A stretch of 64,000 nt of DNA from an uncultured Eubacterium sp. (GTDB lineage: Bacteria; Bacillota; Clostridia; Peptostreptococcales; Anaerovoracaceae), in the NCBI GenBank assembly GCA_900543485.1, contig UQRM01000007.1, positions 34,690-98,689 on the forward strand, given 5' to 3'. Numbering within the stretch: position 1 is the first letter of the stretch; each line of letters opens with the position of its first letter. The notes under the pieces were generated by a model. It saw only the letters and a list, made by a program, of their open reading frames with translations. It had not been told where the DNA came from and did no database searches. A program made the translations under genes and the position numbers. Below are positions 54,399-63,887 of this stretch, piece after piece.

Positions 54399-56071
54399 AG
54401 ACTGCCCTTTATAATCTTTCCATCGAATATGACGGCGTCCACATTTATGTCTTTGAGCTGCTCCGCAGGTGTGTGGAGCGGATCACTGTCCACGACTATC
54501 ATGTTGGCCAGCTTTCCCACTTCCAGTGATCCCATATCATCCTGCCAACGCAGCTGCTTCGCGCCGTTTATGGTGTAGCCTTTCAGCAGCACAGGTACGC
54601 TCAGCTTTGCCGACTCTTCAGGTCTCATGCTTCCCGGATACCGCTCCGGATCCAATGGAAACTCAGGATCCACCCTGGTAGCCGCCACCTGCATGCCGAA
54701 GAACGGATATGCCCTGTGGAGCTCATACCCTGTCACTACATCGCTGGAAAAATCTATAGTAGCGCCGCTCTCTATCATCGGATTGAATTGATACATCCTT
54801 CTCCATTTTTCCTCCGTGTAGTAATTCATCGCTTCTTCGCCGAAATATCCTCCTGACCAGTGGCATGACCAGTTGATGAATATCCCCAGCTGGGCAGGGC
54901 GCCCCATGTCTGAAGGGTCGACGACCTCGCAGTGTGCAAAGGTCGGACGGCACACCCACGGCTCTCCCTTTTCCCGGGCAGCTTTCTGCGCCATCTCCAC
55001 TGCGTCACAGCCTACTCTGAAGGCTCTGTCTCCCACCATATGGATATGTATATCCAGACCCTCTTTGTTGCACAGCTCCATGCACTGAGCAAGCTCTTCC
55101 GTTTCCATCATTATCTCTCCGAAATTGCCCGGGTCGTGGATATGCTCATGCAGGGACGCGGAATTGCCGCTTTCGTTGGTCCCGTCCAGAAACAGCTTCA
55201 TGGTATTGATCTTTATATGGTCGGTCGTATACAGCTTCTGATATTCTCTCAGCTTTGCTATCTTCTCCGGCAGATCTTCATGATTCCAGAATCTGACCAT
55301 ACCGTCGTAATACACATTGAGCTTTCCCACCTTATCCAGCTCATATATCCCTCGGATCTGATCGTCGTTTTCGATGAAACCGTCGGCCATGGCGGTTATC
55401 CCGCTTTCCTCCAGAAAATCGAAGAAGCTTTTCATCGTCTCGGCATTCAGTTCCTCCGGCGGCTGCCACCCCAGCGCTTTGTACATGTTGTCCACGAATT
55501 TGTACCACGCCATCTCTCTTATCCAGCCAGTCGGGTTCCCTTCGTCATCTCTGACGAAGGTCTCCAGCGGGCCCGGGTCGGGCGTATCTTTATCTACCTC
55601 CAGGAGCTCCAGCATTTTGCTGTTGACCCAGCACAGATGCTCTCCAAAATCCTGGCAGTGGACCGGCCTGTCGCTTATAGCCGTGTCCAGCAGCTCTTTC
55701 GTCGGCCCTTTTTCATCGAACATGGATGTCGGATAATATTCGAAATACAGGAACGGACATTCTTCCTTAGGATGCTCCTCTCCGTATTTTTTTATAAACG
55801 CCAGCAGCTCATCCACATCTTCTGTCCACGGCAATCTTACATGCCAAAGGCTCTTAGCTACCCATCCAGGATGGATGTGACTGTCGATGATGCCGGGCAG
55901 CACCGTCCTGCCACCGACATCATATATCTTTGCGTCGCCATATTTCTCCATGTCCACATCCGCCGCTGTTCCGACGAATCCTATCCTCTTGCCGTCAAAG
56001 ACCAGGCAGTCGGCCTGCGGACAGCCTTCGGCGGACGTGTAAATCCTCGCGTTTTTGATTATAGTAGTCAT
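54395..56071 (-). CDS. Amidohydrolase family protein (YtcJ-like, Amidohydro_3), second copy
   Basis: 558 residues. Metal HxH in GIIDSHIHPGWVAKS, further His in LDIHIHMVGDRAFRVG and FAHCEVVDPS, Asp in DFSSDVVTGYE; the end MGSLEVGKLANMIVVDSD is the usual composite-domain closure. Same family as 20048-21676, but the two differ around the active-site loops. It follows an APC permease and precedes a DUF3237 protein, so it probably hydrolyses a compound that the permease imports. Substrate unknown. Confidence 0.92.
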   Translation of the reverse strand: MTTIIKNARIYTSAEGCPQADCLVFDGKRIGFVGTAADVDMEKYGDAKIYDVGGRTVLPGIIDSHIHPGWVAKSLWHVRLPWTEDVDELLAFIKKYGEEHPKEECPFLYFEYYPTSMFDEKGPTKELLDTAISDRPVHCQDFGEHLCWVNSKMLELLEVDKDTPDPGPLETFVRDDEGNPTGWIREMAWYKFVDNMYKALGWQPPEELNAETMKSFFDFLEESGITAMADGFIENDDQIRGIYELDKVGKLNVYYDGMVRFWNHEDLPEKIAKLREYQKLYTTDHIKINTMKLFLDGTNESGNSASLHEHIHDPGNFGEIMMETEELAQCMELCNKEGLDIHIHMVGDRAFRVGCDAVEMAQKAAREKGEPWVCRPTFAHCEVVDPSDMGRPAQLGIFINWSCHWSGGYFGEEAMNYYTEEKWRRMYQFNPMIESGATIDFSSDVVTGYELHRAYPFFGMQVAATRVDPEFPLDPERYPGSMRPEESAKLSVPVLLKGYTINGAKQLRWQDDMGSLEVGKLANMIVVDSDPLHTPAEQLKDINVDAVIFDGKIIKGSL

Positions 56072-56099
56072 GTTTTTCCTCCGGTCGGTTTTTATTTTG

Positions 56100-57461
56100 C
56101 TATTCCTCTATCTTCATCTCTGGCGGCAGCTGCCTGAAGCCTTTTGTCTTGACGGCCAGATAAACGATACCTACCAGCAGCCAGATCCCGCCTAATATCT
56201 TCGCAGGTGTTTCGATGAAGTAAAATACTACGATCAGACTTATCATCCCGATGACAGGGATGACGAGATGTTTTATCATCGCGGATGCACCCCGCTCCTT
56301 TCCTCTGATGATGTAATGTCCCACTACTGAGAAATTCACCATGAAGAACCCGCACACGGCACCGAAGGACACCAGCGACGCCGCTCCCATCACATTGTCC
56401 TGATAGAAGATGGCGGTCAGCGCGATTATCGTAGTCAGCACTATGTTGTTGACCGGAGTCTGGAACTTAGGAGACAATTTCCCAAAGAATTTCTTCGGCA
56501 GGATGTTGTCACGCCCCATTCCGTACAGGATACGTGAAACAGCGCCCATCCCGGCCAGCGCGCATACGAAGCTGCCGCAGTTGTCTATGATGAAGAATAT
56601 AGTTCCCAGCCACGACATCCCTATATGAGGGAAGAGCTCGAATATACCGGTATCAGGATCTTCGATGTTGGCATAGGCCTGCGGCCACGCTATCTGCGAA
56701 AAGTAGGCGACGATGGCGAAGATGATCCCCGCTCCTATCACCACGCCCATGATGGCCTTGCCCATAACTTTTTCCGGCTCCTTCGCCTCCTCGGCCAGCG
56801 TCGTAACAGCGTCGAAGCCAACGAAGGATGCACAGAGAACTGCCGAAGCGGAAAGGATCCCTTTTATCTGGAAATTTTCCGGATTGTAAAAAGCTGAAGG
56901 ATCGAACAGTGTGCCTGAGCCGCCTCCATCCGTGACGTATCTCACGATGCAGGCGATGAACAGTATCGTGAATCCGATGGCTGCACATGTTACGATGGTA
57001 TCGACGATACTTGCCGTCTTTATCCCTACGATATTTATCACCATGCCTATCAATGCTACGATTATCACGATGACCCATACAGGTATCATAGGAAAATATT
57101 CGTTGATATAGACTCCCAGCAGCAGATAACAGATCATCGGCAGCAACAGGTAATCCACCAGCATGACCCAGCCTGACAGGAAGCCCACATGGGGCTGTAC
57201 CGATTTGCTTATGTAGGTATAGGCCGAACCAGCTGATGGATATGCCTTTACCATCTGAGTATAGCTGTACGCCGTAAATGCCATCACCACTGCTGTAGCA
57301 CATATCGACAGCGTATACATCCCGCCGGTGCTCGGCGTAAAGAGACCGTAGTAATTGAATACTACCGTCGGGGCCAGGTACGCCAGACCGAACATGATGA
57401 TAAGAGGCAACGTCAATGTTCGTTTCAGCGTAGTTTCGCCCATTTGATTTTTTTCACTCAT
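56100..57461 (-). CDS. APC-superfamily amino-acid/amine permease
   Basis: 453 residues, 12 hydrophobic helices. APC features: LAYLAPTVVFNYYGLFTPSTGGMY near helix 1, YPSAGSAYTYISKSVQPHVGFLSGW, and CASFVGFDAVTTLAEEAKEP in the helix 6 region. Imports an amino acid or related compound with a proton. It has its own promoter, GGGAGGT before ATG 57461, and the AraC-type gene directly upstream. No regulated substrate can be named. Confidence 0.93.
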   Translation of the reverse strand: MSEKNQMGETTLKRTLTLPLIIMFGLAYLAPTVVFNYYGLFTPSTGGMYTLSICATAVVMAFTAYSYTQMVKAYPSAGSAYTYISKSVQPHVGFLSGWVMLVDYLLLPMICYLLLGVYINEYFPMIPVWVIVIIVALIGMVINIVGIKTASIVDTIVTCAAIGFTILFIACIVRYVTDGGGSGTLFDPSAFYNPENFQIKGILSASAVLCASFVGFDAVTTLAEEAKEPEKVMGKAIMGVVIGAGIIFAIVAYFSQIAWPQAYANIEDPDTGIFELFPHIGMSWLGTIFFIIDNCGSFVCALAGMGAVSRILYGMGRDNILPKKFFGKLSPKFQTPVNNIVLTTIIALTAIFYQDNVMGAASLVSFGAVCGFFMVNFSVVGHYIIRGKERGASAMIKHLVIPVIGMISLIVVFYFIETPAKILGGIWLLVGIVYLAVKTKGFRQLPPEMKIEE

Positions 57462-57499
57462 GATTATACCTCCCTGAATATTGATATGATTACTCTTTC

Positions 57500-57528
57500 A
57501 TAATATTCAGTGAATTTCAGAGGAACAA
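57500..57528 (-). promoter_or_regulatory. Promoter of the permease-amidohydrolase-DUF3237 operon
   Basis: TTGTTC (57523-57528), 17-base spacer, TATTAT (57500-57505). The weak -35 would suit activation by the adjacent AraC-type protein. Confidence 0.6.
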
Positions 57529-57577
57529 TGGCGTTTTATTGTTGTTTTCCTGTGTTTGGAAGCAATATCAACAATAT

Positions 57578-58516
57578 TTATCTTTCAAAGAGCTGGATGT
57601 AGTGTTCCACCATCATGTCGTCGACTATGCTCCTGATTATCCGCGGTTCATAGTACACCATATTGTTCTCCGACTGCTTCACGTATTTCTCCCTGAACTG
57701 ACGCGGCGTACATTTGTACCATTCCTTAAAGGCCTTGTAATAATACTGCGGATCAGAAAAGCCGCATTCTTCCGCTATCTCGACGATGGTGTGATTGGTG
57801 TTTATCAGGAACCACTCGGATTTATTGGCCCTGATATACGACACCATATTGCTGAATCCGATGGAGACCTTTGACATGAACTCCGACAGGTAACTCTTGG
57901 AAATTCCAAGATGGGAGGCCAGATCGTCCAGTGTTATCTTCTCCTCAAAATGCGCCCCTATATACGTGTATATATCCCGGCACCTGTCAAAGAATTCCCG
58001 CTTCATTTCCAGGCCGCCGTAATGGTAGAGGATGATATTGAAATGAAAGACGAAGAGATCCACCATCGATTCGGTTATCTTCCATATCCGTCCTGTATCC
58101 TCTTCCGCCCTTCCATCTAAAAATAGCTTCAGCAATGTTATCAGCTTTCCTCTCAGCTTGTCGTGGTATTCGCTGGGATAGACTGACATGGTGGACTGAC
58201 TGCATCCCTCGCACACGAACAATTGATGCTTTATATCAGGGTATTTTTCTTCGAAAGCCATTAAATCGACATAAAATGACACGCACATGTTATACCCATC
58301 ACTCTTAAGATAATAAGCGTCTCTGTCTACGGATATATATTCGCCGCTGTTCAGCGTGAACTCCTCGTATGCGTACGAAAAAGTCACCGTTCCTGTGAGA
58401 CAGAGGATTATCTCCAGCATGCCAGCCTCATGCATCTGCAGCTCCTTTTCTTTCACCGCGTATACGCTGACGCTCAGCGGAGTATCTCCGATCTTGATGA
58501 TGTTTTCGCAGTTCAT
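57578..58516 (-). CDS. AraC-family transcriptional regulator
   Basis: 312 residues. The N-terminal 170 residues look like a cupin-type sensor (LQMHEAGMLEIILCLTG, FTLNSGEYISVDRDAYY). The last 100 form the double helix-turn-helix: ITLDDLASHLGISKSYLSEF, then IVEIAEECGFSDPQYYYKAFKEW and CTPRQFREKYV. It sits just upstream of the permease operon on the same strand and is its likely regulator. The gap between them holds only the permease promoter. Confidence 0.92.
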   Translation of the reverse strand: MNCENIIKIGDTPLSVSVYAVKEKELQMHEAGMLEIILCLTGTVTFSYAYEEFTLNSGEYISVDRDAYYLKSDGYNMCVSFYVDLMAFEEKYPDIKHQLFVCEGCSQSTMSVYPSEYHDKLRGKLITLLKLFLDGRAEEDTGRIWKITESMVDLFVFHFNIILYHYGGLEMKREFFDRCRDIYTYIGAHFEEKITLDDLASHLGISKSYLSEFMSKVSIGFSNMVSYIRANKSEWFLINTNHTIVEIAEECGFSDPQYYYKAFKEWYKCTPRQFREKYVKQSENNMVYYEPRIIRSIVDDMMVEHYIQLFER

Positions 58517-58650
58517 TACCCGGCCTTCCTTCCCTCATTTTGATATCAATTTACTACAGCAGCTGACTTTTTTCAACAGCTTCCGATGTCAGCAGGATGA
58601 TAATATCTCGCAGTCGGCCGCTCCGTCAGGTCATGGAGCGTCGCCATCTT

Positions 58651-58688
58651 AAAAGGGCTCCCGGCCTTGCAACGCAAGACCGGGAGCT
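58651..58688 (-). terminator. Terminator of the aminotransferase gene
   Basis: GCTCCCGG/CCGGGAGC outer stem (58657-58687), inner CTTGC/GCAAG, then CCTTTT on the minus strand. Confidence 0.8.
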
Positions 58689-58722
58689 CTTTAACCGCAC
58701 ATGAATCGTCAGCGCGGATCAG

Positions 58723-59958
58723 CTATCCCATCACAGCCTTTATCATGGCTGGGATCCTTCTGCATTTTTCCTCGGAAACGGAAGCTACCGAGACCCTGAG
58801 CCCTTTGGCCAGCGGAACGATAAACAGCCCCTGCTTTTCAAGCTGAGCGCTTATGCCGTCGGGATCACTGCACGGTATGGAGGCGAAGAAACCGGCGTCG
58901 AAAGGCACCATCTCCAGTCCCACTTTAGCCGCTTCCTCCTCGAATGCCCTGCCTCTGGCCAGCAGCATATCCCTGTAACGAGCTCTCTCCTCGCTGACTC
59001 TTGCCAGCAGCTTATCATCGGCGTATATCTTGGCCAGCAACACCTGGGCCGCTTTGGTACCATTGGACCAGGATCCTCTCGATGAAAACTCACAGACACG
59101 CTTGAATTCATCAGCTATCTCTCTCGTCTTCGCCATGCAGATGAGAGCTCCGCATCTTGTCCCATATAAGGTAAACGTCTTCGAAAGGCTATAGGCTATT
59201 ATCGGAAGGACATTTTCCGGCATAGTCTCCAGCTTTGGCAGGAATCTCCTGCATTCCTCTTCGTCTCCGGCAAAATCTATATAGGCCGCGTCCACTACCA
59301 ACGCAATGGCTTTGCCTTTCTTTGCCGCTTCCGTCAGGACTTCTGTGACCTTGTCCCAGTCGCCCAGCGTAAGGGAATATCCTGTCGGATTGTGAGCCGG
59401 GGTATTGAGTATTATCACCAGACTGTCCTGTGTATCCAGAAGCTGGAGGACCTTTTCCCTGAAGGACTGCCAGTTGAACTTTCTGTCTTCGGTAAAGAGG
59501 CTGAACGTATCCACTCTCCGTCTTATCTCTCCCGCGATAGTGTTATATGGCGACCAGTGCCAGTCCGAAGTCAATACTTTGTCTCCCGGCTGAGAATAGT
59601 TGGCGATGGCGTTTCTCAAAGCTCCTGTTCCTCCCGGAGCAGCTACTGCATCTGTAAAGCTTTTGGGCCGGAATTTTCCAAAAGCAGCTTTCTGTACTGC
59701 TTCCCTGAAAGCAGGTATCCCGCATATAGGCGCGTAATCTGCGTATTCATCAGGCTTCAGTCCTCTGAAGACCTCATCTACTGAAGAAAGGACTATCAGC
59801 TTGCCGTCATCATCCAGAAGAGAGCCTATGGTCGCATTTATGACTTTATCGGCACCCTTTTCGGCTATCATCTTCTTCGCTCTGTTGCTTATCCCGAAAA
59901 TCTTATCTTCCTTTGGTATGCTCCTGTCGTTCTGTCTGGCTAAAATGTACTCCGCCAC
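58723..59958 (-). CDS. PLP-dependent aminotransferase, class I/II
   Basis: 411 residues, starting at a GTG at 59958 that lies 7 bases after AGAGGTG. An in-frame ATG at 60000 gives a 14-residue extension but has no RBS. Fold type I features: PGGTGALRNAIANY, NTPAHNPTGYSLT, VDAAYIDFAGDE and the PLP Lys in AYSLSKTFTLYGTR. The Tyr/Asp/Asn pattern fits aspartate- or aromatic-type aminotransferases; substrate not determined. It stands alone with its own promoter and terminator. Confidence 0.9.
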   Translation of the reverse strand: MAEYILARQNDRSIPKEDKIFGISNRAKKMIAEKGADKVINATIGSLLDDDGKLIVLSSVDEVFRGLKPDEYADYAPICGIPAFREAVQKAAFGKFRPKSFTDAVAAPGGTGALRNAIANYSQPGDKVLTSDWHWSPYNTIAGEIRRRVDTFSLFTEDRKFNWQSFREKVLQLLDTQDSLVIILNTPAHNPTGYSLTLGDWDKVTEVLTEAAKKGKAIALVVDAAYIDFAGDEEECRRFLPKLETMPENVLPIIAYSLSKTFTLYGTRCGALICMAKTREIADEFKRVCEFSSRGSWSNGTKAAQVLLAKIYADDKLLARVSEERARYRDMLLARGRAFEEEAAKVGLEMVPFDAGFFASIPCSDPDGISAQLEKQGLFIVPLAKGLRVSVASVSEEKCRRIPAMIKAVMG

Positions 59959-60130
59959 TTTAAAATCACCTCTGAAAATTATTTTTGTATCCATTCTCAC
60001 ACAGGTTTACGCTCCGTCTGACGCGCCGAAACTGTCGAGACTGCCAGGCCGCCGCAGTTGCCAAAATTTCCAAAACAGCCGGCCGTGCGCCGCCTGACGC
60101 CTTTTCCCGCATTGAACTTTAACATTTAAT

Positions 60131-60160
60131 ATAATACAACATTTCATCCTTTTATTACAA
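60131..60160 (-). promoter_or_regulatory. Promoter of the aminotransferase gene
   Basis: TTGTAA (60155-60160), 18 bases, TATTAT (60131-60136). The leader to the GTG is about 165 bases and unusually GC-rich, with GCGTCAGGCGG and CGTCAGACGG words; no known riboswitch recognised. Confidence 0.55.
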
Positions 60161-60217
60161 GTAATTAACGGTATTAATTTTCCTCCCATTGTCGATACTA
60201 AATCCATAGGAGGTAAG

Positions 60218-60886
60218 ATGCACATGAGACAGGACAAAAAGCAAAAAGATATCCCCGCCATCACTCTGGTGCTGTGTTTTTGTCTGATGGCGCTCGTTTC
60301 CGTTTTCGTCGTAAAAGCTAATGTGGATAAGATCCGCGATACCGCCCAGAGCAATAAAGCAGCGGATGTCGTAAAAGAAAAAGCCGTCGAGGAAAACACA
60401 GAAACAGAAGCCGATATAGTGGACAGCCTTGACAGCACAGACTCCGGCGCAGACGATACCGAAAGCCAGAACGCCGCGGAATTCACCGCTCCCCTTTCAG
60501 GAGAGATCATCATGGATTTTTCCATGGACATGCCCATATATCAAAAGACTCTCGACCAGTACATGACCCACAGTGGTATAGACATCGCCGCCCCTGAAGG
60601 GACCGGAGTGAGCGCCTGTGCCGCCGGTACGGTAACACGGATAGAGGAGGACGACAAGCTGGGTATCGTCGTAGAGATAAATCACGGCAACAACCTGCTG
60701 TCAGTCTACGGCAATCTGGCAGGCGATGACCTTATCGAGCTGGGTGAGATCGTTTCCAGGGGAGATACTATCGGAAAAGTAGGCCGCACTTCTCTGTTTG
60801 AATTCGGCGAAGACGATCACCTTCACTTCGAAATGAGGAAAAACGGAGATCCTGTAGCCCCCGGCAGTTATATAAAGGGTCTGTAG
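60218..60886 (+). CDS. M23 (LytM) family protein, SpoIIQ-like
   Basis: 222 residues (220 if the ATG at 60224 is used, which is better spaced from AGGAGG). One N-terminal helix (about 13-33), then an acidic linker (about 50-90), then a LytM domain: YMTHSGIDIAAPEG with metal His and Asp, and DDHLHFEM with the HxH pair. All zinc ligands seem present. This size and layout match clostridial SpoIIQ, which spans the forespore membrane and contacts SpoIIIAH; a vegetative cell-wall endopeptidase is the alternative. No sporulation genes are nearby. Confidence 0.7.
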   Translation: MHMRQDKKQKDIPAITLVLCFCLMALVSVFVVKANVDKIRDTAQSNKAADVVKEKAVEENTETEADIVDSLDSTDSGADDTESQNAAEFTAPLSGEIIMDFSMDMPIYQKTLDQYMTHSGIDIAAPEGTGVSACAAGTVTRIEEDDKLGIVVEINHGNNLLSVYGNLAGDDLIELGEIVSRGDTIGKVGRTSLFEFGEDDHLHFEMRKNGDPVAPGSYIKGL

Positions 60887-60980
60887 ACGCGGACTTATGG
60901 CCGCGGGATGACGACCGCGGCAGCGTCGGCGATTCACCTGGACTGTATCGAAACTGCGGCTTCACTCATCTGAAATCAGC

Positions 60981-61008
60981 TTGACAATCGCTCAGTCAGG
61001 GATATAAT
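60981..61008 (+). promoter_or_regulatory. thiC promoter
   Basis: Perfect TTGACA (60981-60986) and TATAAT (61003-61008), 16-base spacer. Transcription would start just before the TPP riboswitch. Confidence 0.8.
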
Positions 61009-61025
61009 AAACACATAGACAATTT

Positions 61026-61110
61026 AACGGGGAGCTTGTGGAACAGGCTGAGAGGAAGCAGGAGCTTCGACCCATGAACCTGATGTGGATAATGCCAACG
61101 TAGGGATATG
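61026..61110 (+). promoter_or_regulatory. TPP riboswitch (THI element)
   Basis: ACGGGGAGC, the strictly conserved GGCTGAGAGG, CGACCC, AACCTGAT, TGGATAATGCCAACG and TAGGGA appear in order. It controls thiC by sensing thiamin pyrophosphate. Confidence 0.97.
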
Positions 61111-61152
61111 AAGATGTGTTTCGCACATCATACGTATATGTCGATAAACAGA

Positions 61153-61182
61153 AGCGTACATGCCCCGGCGTGTACGCTTTTT
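61153..61182 (+). terminator. Expression-platform terminator of the TPP riboswitch
   Basis: AGCGTACATGCC/GGCGTGTACGCT stem followed by TTTTT, located 40 bases after the aptamer and 40 bases before the thiC start. Confidence 0.88.
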
Positions 61183-61221
61183 CCATATATCCACGTAGGA
61201 AAACTGAGACGGGAGGTAATG

Positions 61222-62529
61222 ATGAACTACACTACTCAGATGGATGCCGCGAGAAAAGGCATCGTCACACCGCAATTGGAAACTGTCGCGAAAAAGGAAA
61301 ACATGTCTGTGGAAAAGCTGCAGGAATTGGTAGCCGAAGGGAAAGTAGCCATATGCGCCAACAAAAGGCATACATGCCTGGATGCCGAAGGCATCGGAAG
61401 CATGCTCAGAACGAAGATAAATGTGAACCTCGGAGTTTCCAGAGACTGCAAGGACTACGACATAGAGATGGAAAAGGTCATGAGCGCTGTCAACATGGGA
61501 GCCGAGGCTATCATGGATCTTTCCAGTCACGGAAACACTCAGCCTTTCAGGAGAAAGCTTACTTCCGAATGCCCTGTCATGATAGGGACAGTACCTGTCT
61601 ATGACAGCGTGATACACTATCAACGCGACCTGTCGACATTGACGGCCAGAGATTTCATCGATGTTATCCGTCTTCATGCGGAGGACGGGGTGGATTTCGT
61701 GACGCTCCACTGCGGTATAACGAGAAAGACCATCGATCAGATAAAGAAACACAAGAGAAAGACCAATATCGTCAGCAGAGGCGGCAGTCTGGTCTTCGCC
61801 TGGATGTCCATGACAGGAGAGGAAAATCCTTTTTACGAATACTACGACGAAATACTCGATATATGCGAAGAATACGACGTAACCATCTCCCTGGGCGATG
61901 CCTGCCGTCCAGGATGTCTTGCCGATGCCACCGACGTATGCCAGATAGAAGAACTGGTACGCCTTGGGGAGCTGACAAAGCGAGCCTGGGAGCACAACGT
62001 ACAGGTTATGGTAGAGGGTCCCGGACATGTTCCTCTCGATCAGGTAGCAGCAAACATGAAGGTGCAGCAAACTATCTGCATGGGAGCTCCTTTCTACGTG
62101 CTGGGGCCGCTCGTTACTGATATCGCTATGGGCTACGATCATATCACCGCCGCTATAGGCGGCGCCGTGGCTGCTATGAACGGCGCTGCGTTCCTCTGCT
62201 ATGTGACGCCTGCAGAGCATCTGGCTCTTCCAAACGTAGAAGATGTAAAGCAAGGTATCATCGCATCCAAGATAGCGGCTCATGCAGCTGATATAGCTAA
62301 AGGGATTCCCGGAGCCCGCGACATAGACGACCGGATGAGCGATGCCAGACGCGAACTGGACTGGGACAAACAATTCGAATGCGCGTTGGATCCCGAAACG
62401 GCCAGAGCTATCCGTGACAGCAGGAAGCCTGAAGAAGATCATGAGGAAGCCTGCAGCATGTGCGGCAAATTCTGCGCGGTCCGCAGCATGAACAAGGCCC
62501 TTTCAGGAGAATACATAGACATACTTTAG
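61222..62529 (+). CDS. thiC: Phosphomethylpyrimidine synthase ThiC
   Basis: 435 residues from the ATG at 61222, 5 bases after GGAGG. It rearranges aminoimidazole ribotide to HMP-P in thiamin synthesis, using a radical SAM-type 4Fe-4S cluster. [43 protein letters not shown] and [15 protein letters not shown] are conserved. The C-terminal cluster motif reads CSMCGKFC, spacing CX2CX3C, one residue shorter than the CX2CX4C of the E. coli-type protein. The gene runs tail-to-tail into the MATE gene with a 4-base overlap. Confidence 0.96.
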   Translation: MNYTTQMDAARKGIVTPQLETVAKKENMSVEKLQELVAEGKVAICANKRHTCLDAEGIGSMLRTKINVNLGVSRDCKDYDIEMEKVMSAVNMGAEAIMDLSSHGNTQPFRRKLTSECPVMIGTVPVYDSVIHYQRDLSTLTARDFIDVIRLHAEDGVDFVTLHCGITRKTIDQIKKHKRKTNIVSRGGSLVFAWMSMTGEENPFYEYYDEILDICEEYDVTISLGDACRPGCLADATDVCQIEELVRLGELTKRAWEHNVQVMVEGPGHVPLDQVAANMKVQQTICMGAPFYVLGPLVTDIAMGYDHITAAIGGAVAAMNGAAFLCYVTPAEHLALPNVEDVKQGIIASKIAAHAADIAKGIPGARDIDDRMSDARRELDWDKQFECALDPETARAIRDSRKPEEDHEEACSMCGKFCAVRSMNKALSGEYIDIL

Positions 62530-63866
62530 ACTTCACTGACGGGGATGACCGCCCCCTTGTACACTGCAAAGGCGACGACAGCTGTTACCGCCTCTGTCAC
62601 CCAAAAGGCGTTCCACACGCCCGTCGGGCCAAAGAGGCGGCTCAGCAGGAAGGAAACAGGAAGGATGACGACGATATAGCGGCACAGGGAAATGACGAGG
62701 GACGGCAGGCCTTTCCCCAATCCTTCCAATGCTCCTGACGATGTAACGGAGACGGCCGAAACGATGAATCCCGCGCTGATGATGCGAAGGGCCGTTTCCC
62801 CCGCCGCCACAGTTGCCTCCGTATGCGTGAAAAGCCCCATCAACTGCCCCGGAACGGCGAGGCATATGGCAGTACCTGCAACCATGATGACGCCGCTCAT
62901 ACACAGCACGATACCATAAATACGCTTCACCCGTCCGTGTTCGCCCGCCCCGTAATTGTAACCTATCAGCGGACGCATCCCCTGTATTATGCCGTTAGCG
63001 GGAAGATAGAGGAATGTCTGCAGCTTGTAATAGATACCCAGAACCAGAACGTAGACCTGCGAATATGACGCCAGGATGGCATTGAGGGCGGATATCAGGA
63101 AAGAAGGAAGAGCCAGGTTCAGCGTCGCCGGTATCCCTATGGAATACAGCTTTGCTGCCATCTTCCTGCGAGGGACCAGGTGCTTCCTGTCTATCCGCAC
63201 GTTTATCGGGCTCACCCTGTAGACCACCAGATATATGGCCAGCGAAAGAGTCTGGCCTATGCCGGTGGCGAGAGCCGCCCCTTCCATTCCCATTTCGGGA
63301 AAAGGTCCCAATCCGAATATCAGCACAGGGTCCAACACGATGTTGGCGACACAGCCGCTGGTCAGTCCCAGCATAGTCACATTCATCCTTCCTACTGACT
63401 GAAATATCTTTTCAAATACAAGACCCAGCATGATCGCCAGTGCAAAGAGAAATGCGATGTTGGAATATCTGACACCTAACTGTACCACAACTTCCGACGA
63501 TGTAAACATCCGCAAAAAAGCAGGCATCACAGCGATACCGGCGATAGTCATCACCGCGCCGTGAACAGCTGCCAGCACCAGGCCCTGGGTCGCCGCCATA
63601 TTGGCTCTGACATTGTCCTGCGCCCCCAGGTAAAAGGCGATGACTGCATTTATCCCGACTCCGAATCCTATCCCCAGGGCGTTTATGAAATTCTGTACCG
63701 GGTACACCAGCGACAGGGCGGTCATGGCTTCCTCACTTATTTGGGCTACAAAGAAGCTGTCCACTATGTTGTACAGCGAGTTGACCAGCATCGACAACAC
63801 CATTGGAAGGGACATCGACAGTATGAGCCGGAATACCGGCCTTTCCTTCATGAAAGTCTCGTTCAT
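62526..63866 (-). CDS. MATE family efflux transporter
   Basis: 446 residues from the ATG at 63866, after GGAGGAG. A longer open frame continues upstream into the group II intron and is not coding. Twelve helices; [39 protein letters not shown] and [16 protein letters not shown] are MATE signatures. Exports drugs or other organic cations in exchange for Na+ or H+. Its 3' end overlaps the end of thiC on the other strand. Confidence 0.93.
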   Translation of the reverse strand: MNETFMKERPVFRLILSMSLPMVLSMLVNSLYNIVDSFFVAQISEEAMTALSLVYPVQNFINALGIGFGVGINAVIAFYLGAQDNVRANMAATQGLVLAAVHGAVMTIAGIAVMPAFLRMFTSSEVVVQLGVRYSNIAFLFALAIMLGLVFEKIFQSVGRMNVTMLGLTSGCVANIVLDPVLIFGLGPFPEMGMEGAALATGIGQTLSLAIYLVVYRVSPINVRIDRKHLVPRRKMAAKLYSIGIPATLNLALPSFLISALNAILASYSQVYVLVLGIYYKLQTFLYLPANGIIQGMRPLIGYNYGAGEHGRVKRIYGIVLCMSGVIMVAGTAICLAVPGQLMGLFTHTEATVAAGETALRIISAGFIVSAVSVTSSGALEGLGKGLPSLVISLCRYIVVILPVSFLLSRLFGPTGVWNAFWVTEAVTAVVAFAVYKGAVIPVSEV

Positions 63867-63887
63867 CGTTTTTCTCTCCTCCAACAA

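Noticed and set aside
54932..56137. Plus-strand open frame of 401 codons
   Set aside because: Antisense to the second amidohydrolase, whose motifs are unmistakable.
59959..60130. T-box or other riboswitch before the aminotransferase
   Set aside because: No T-box sequence or known aptamer core found; only GC-rich repeats.
61024..62442. Minus-strand open frame of 472 codons
   Set aside because: Antisense to thiC and its riboswitch; no family features.
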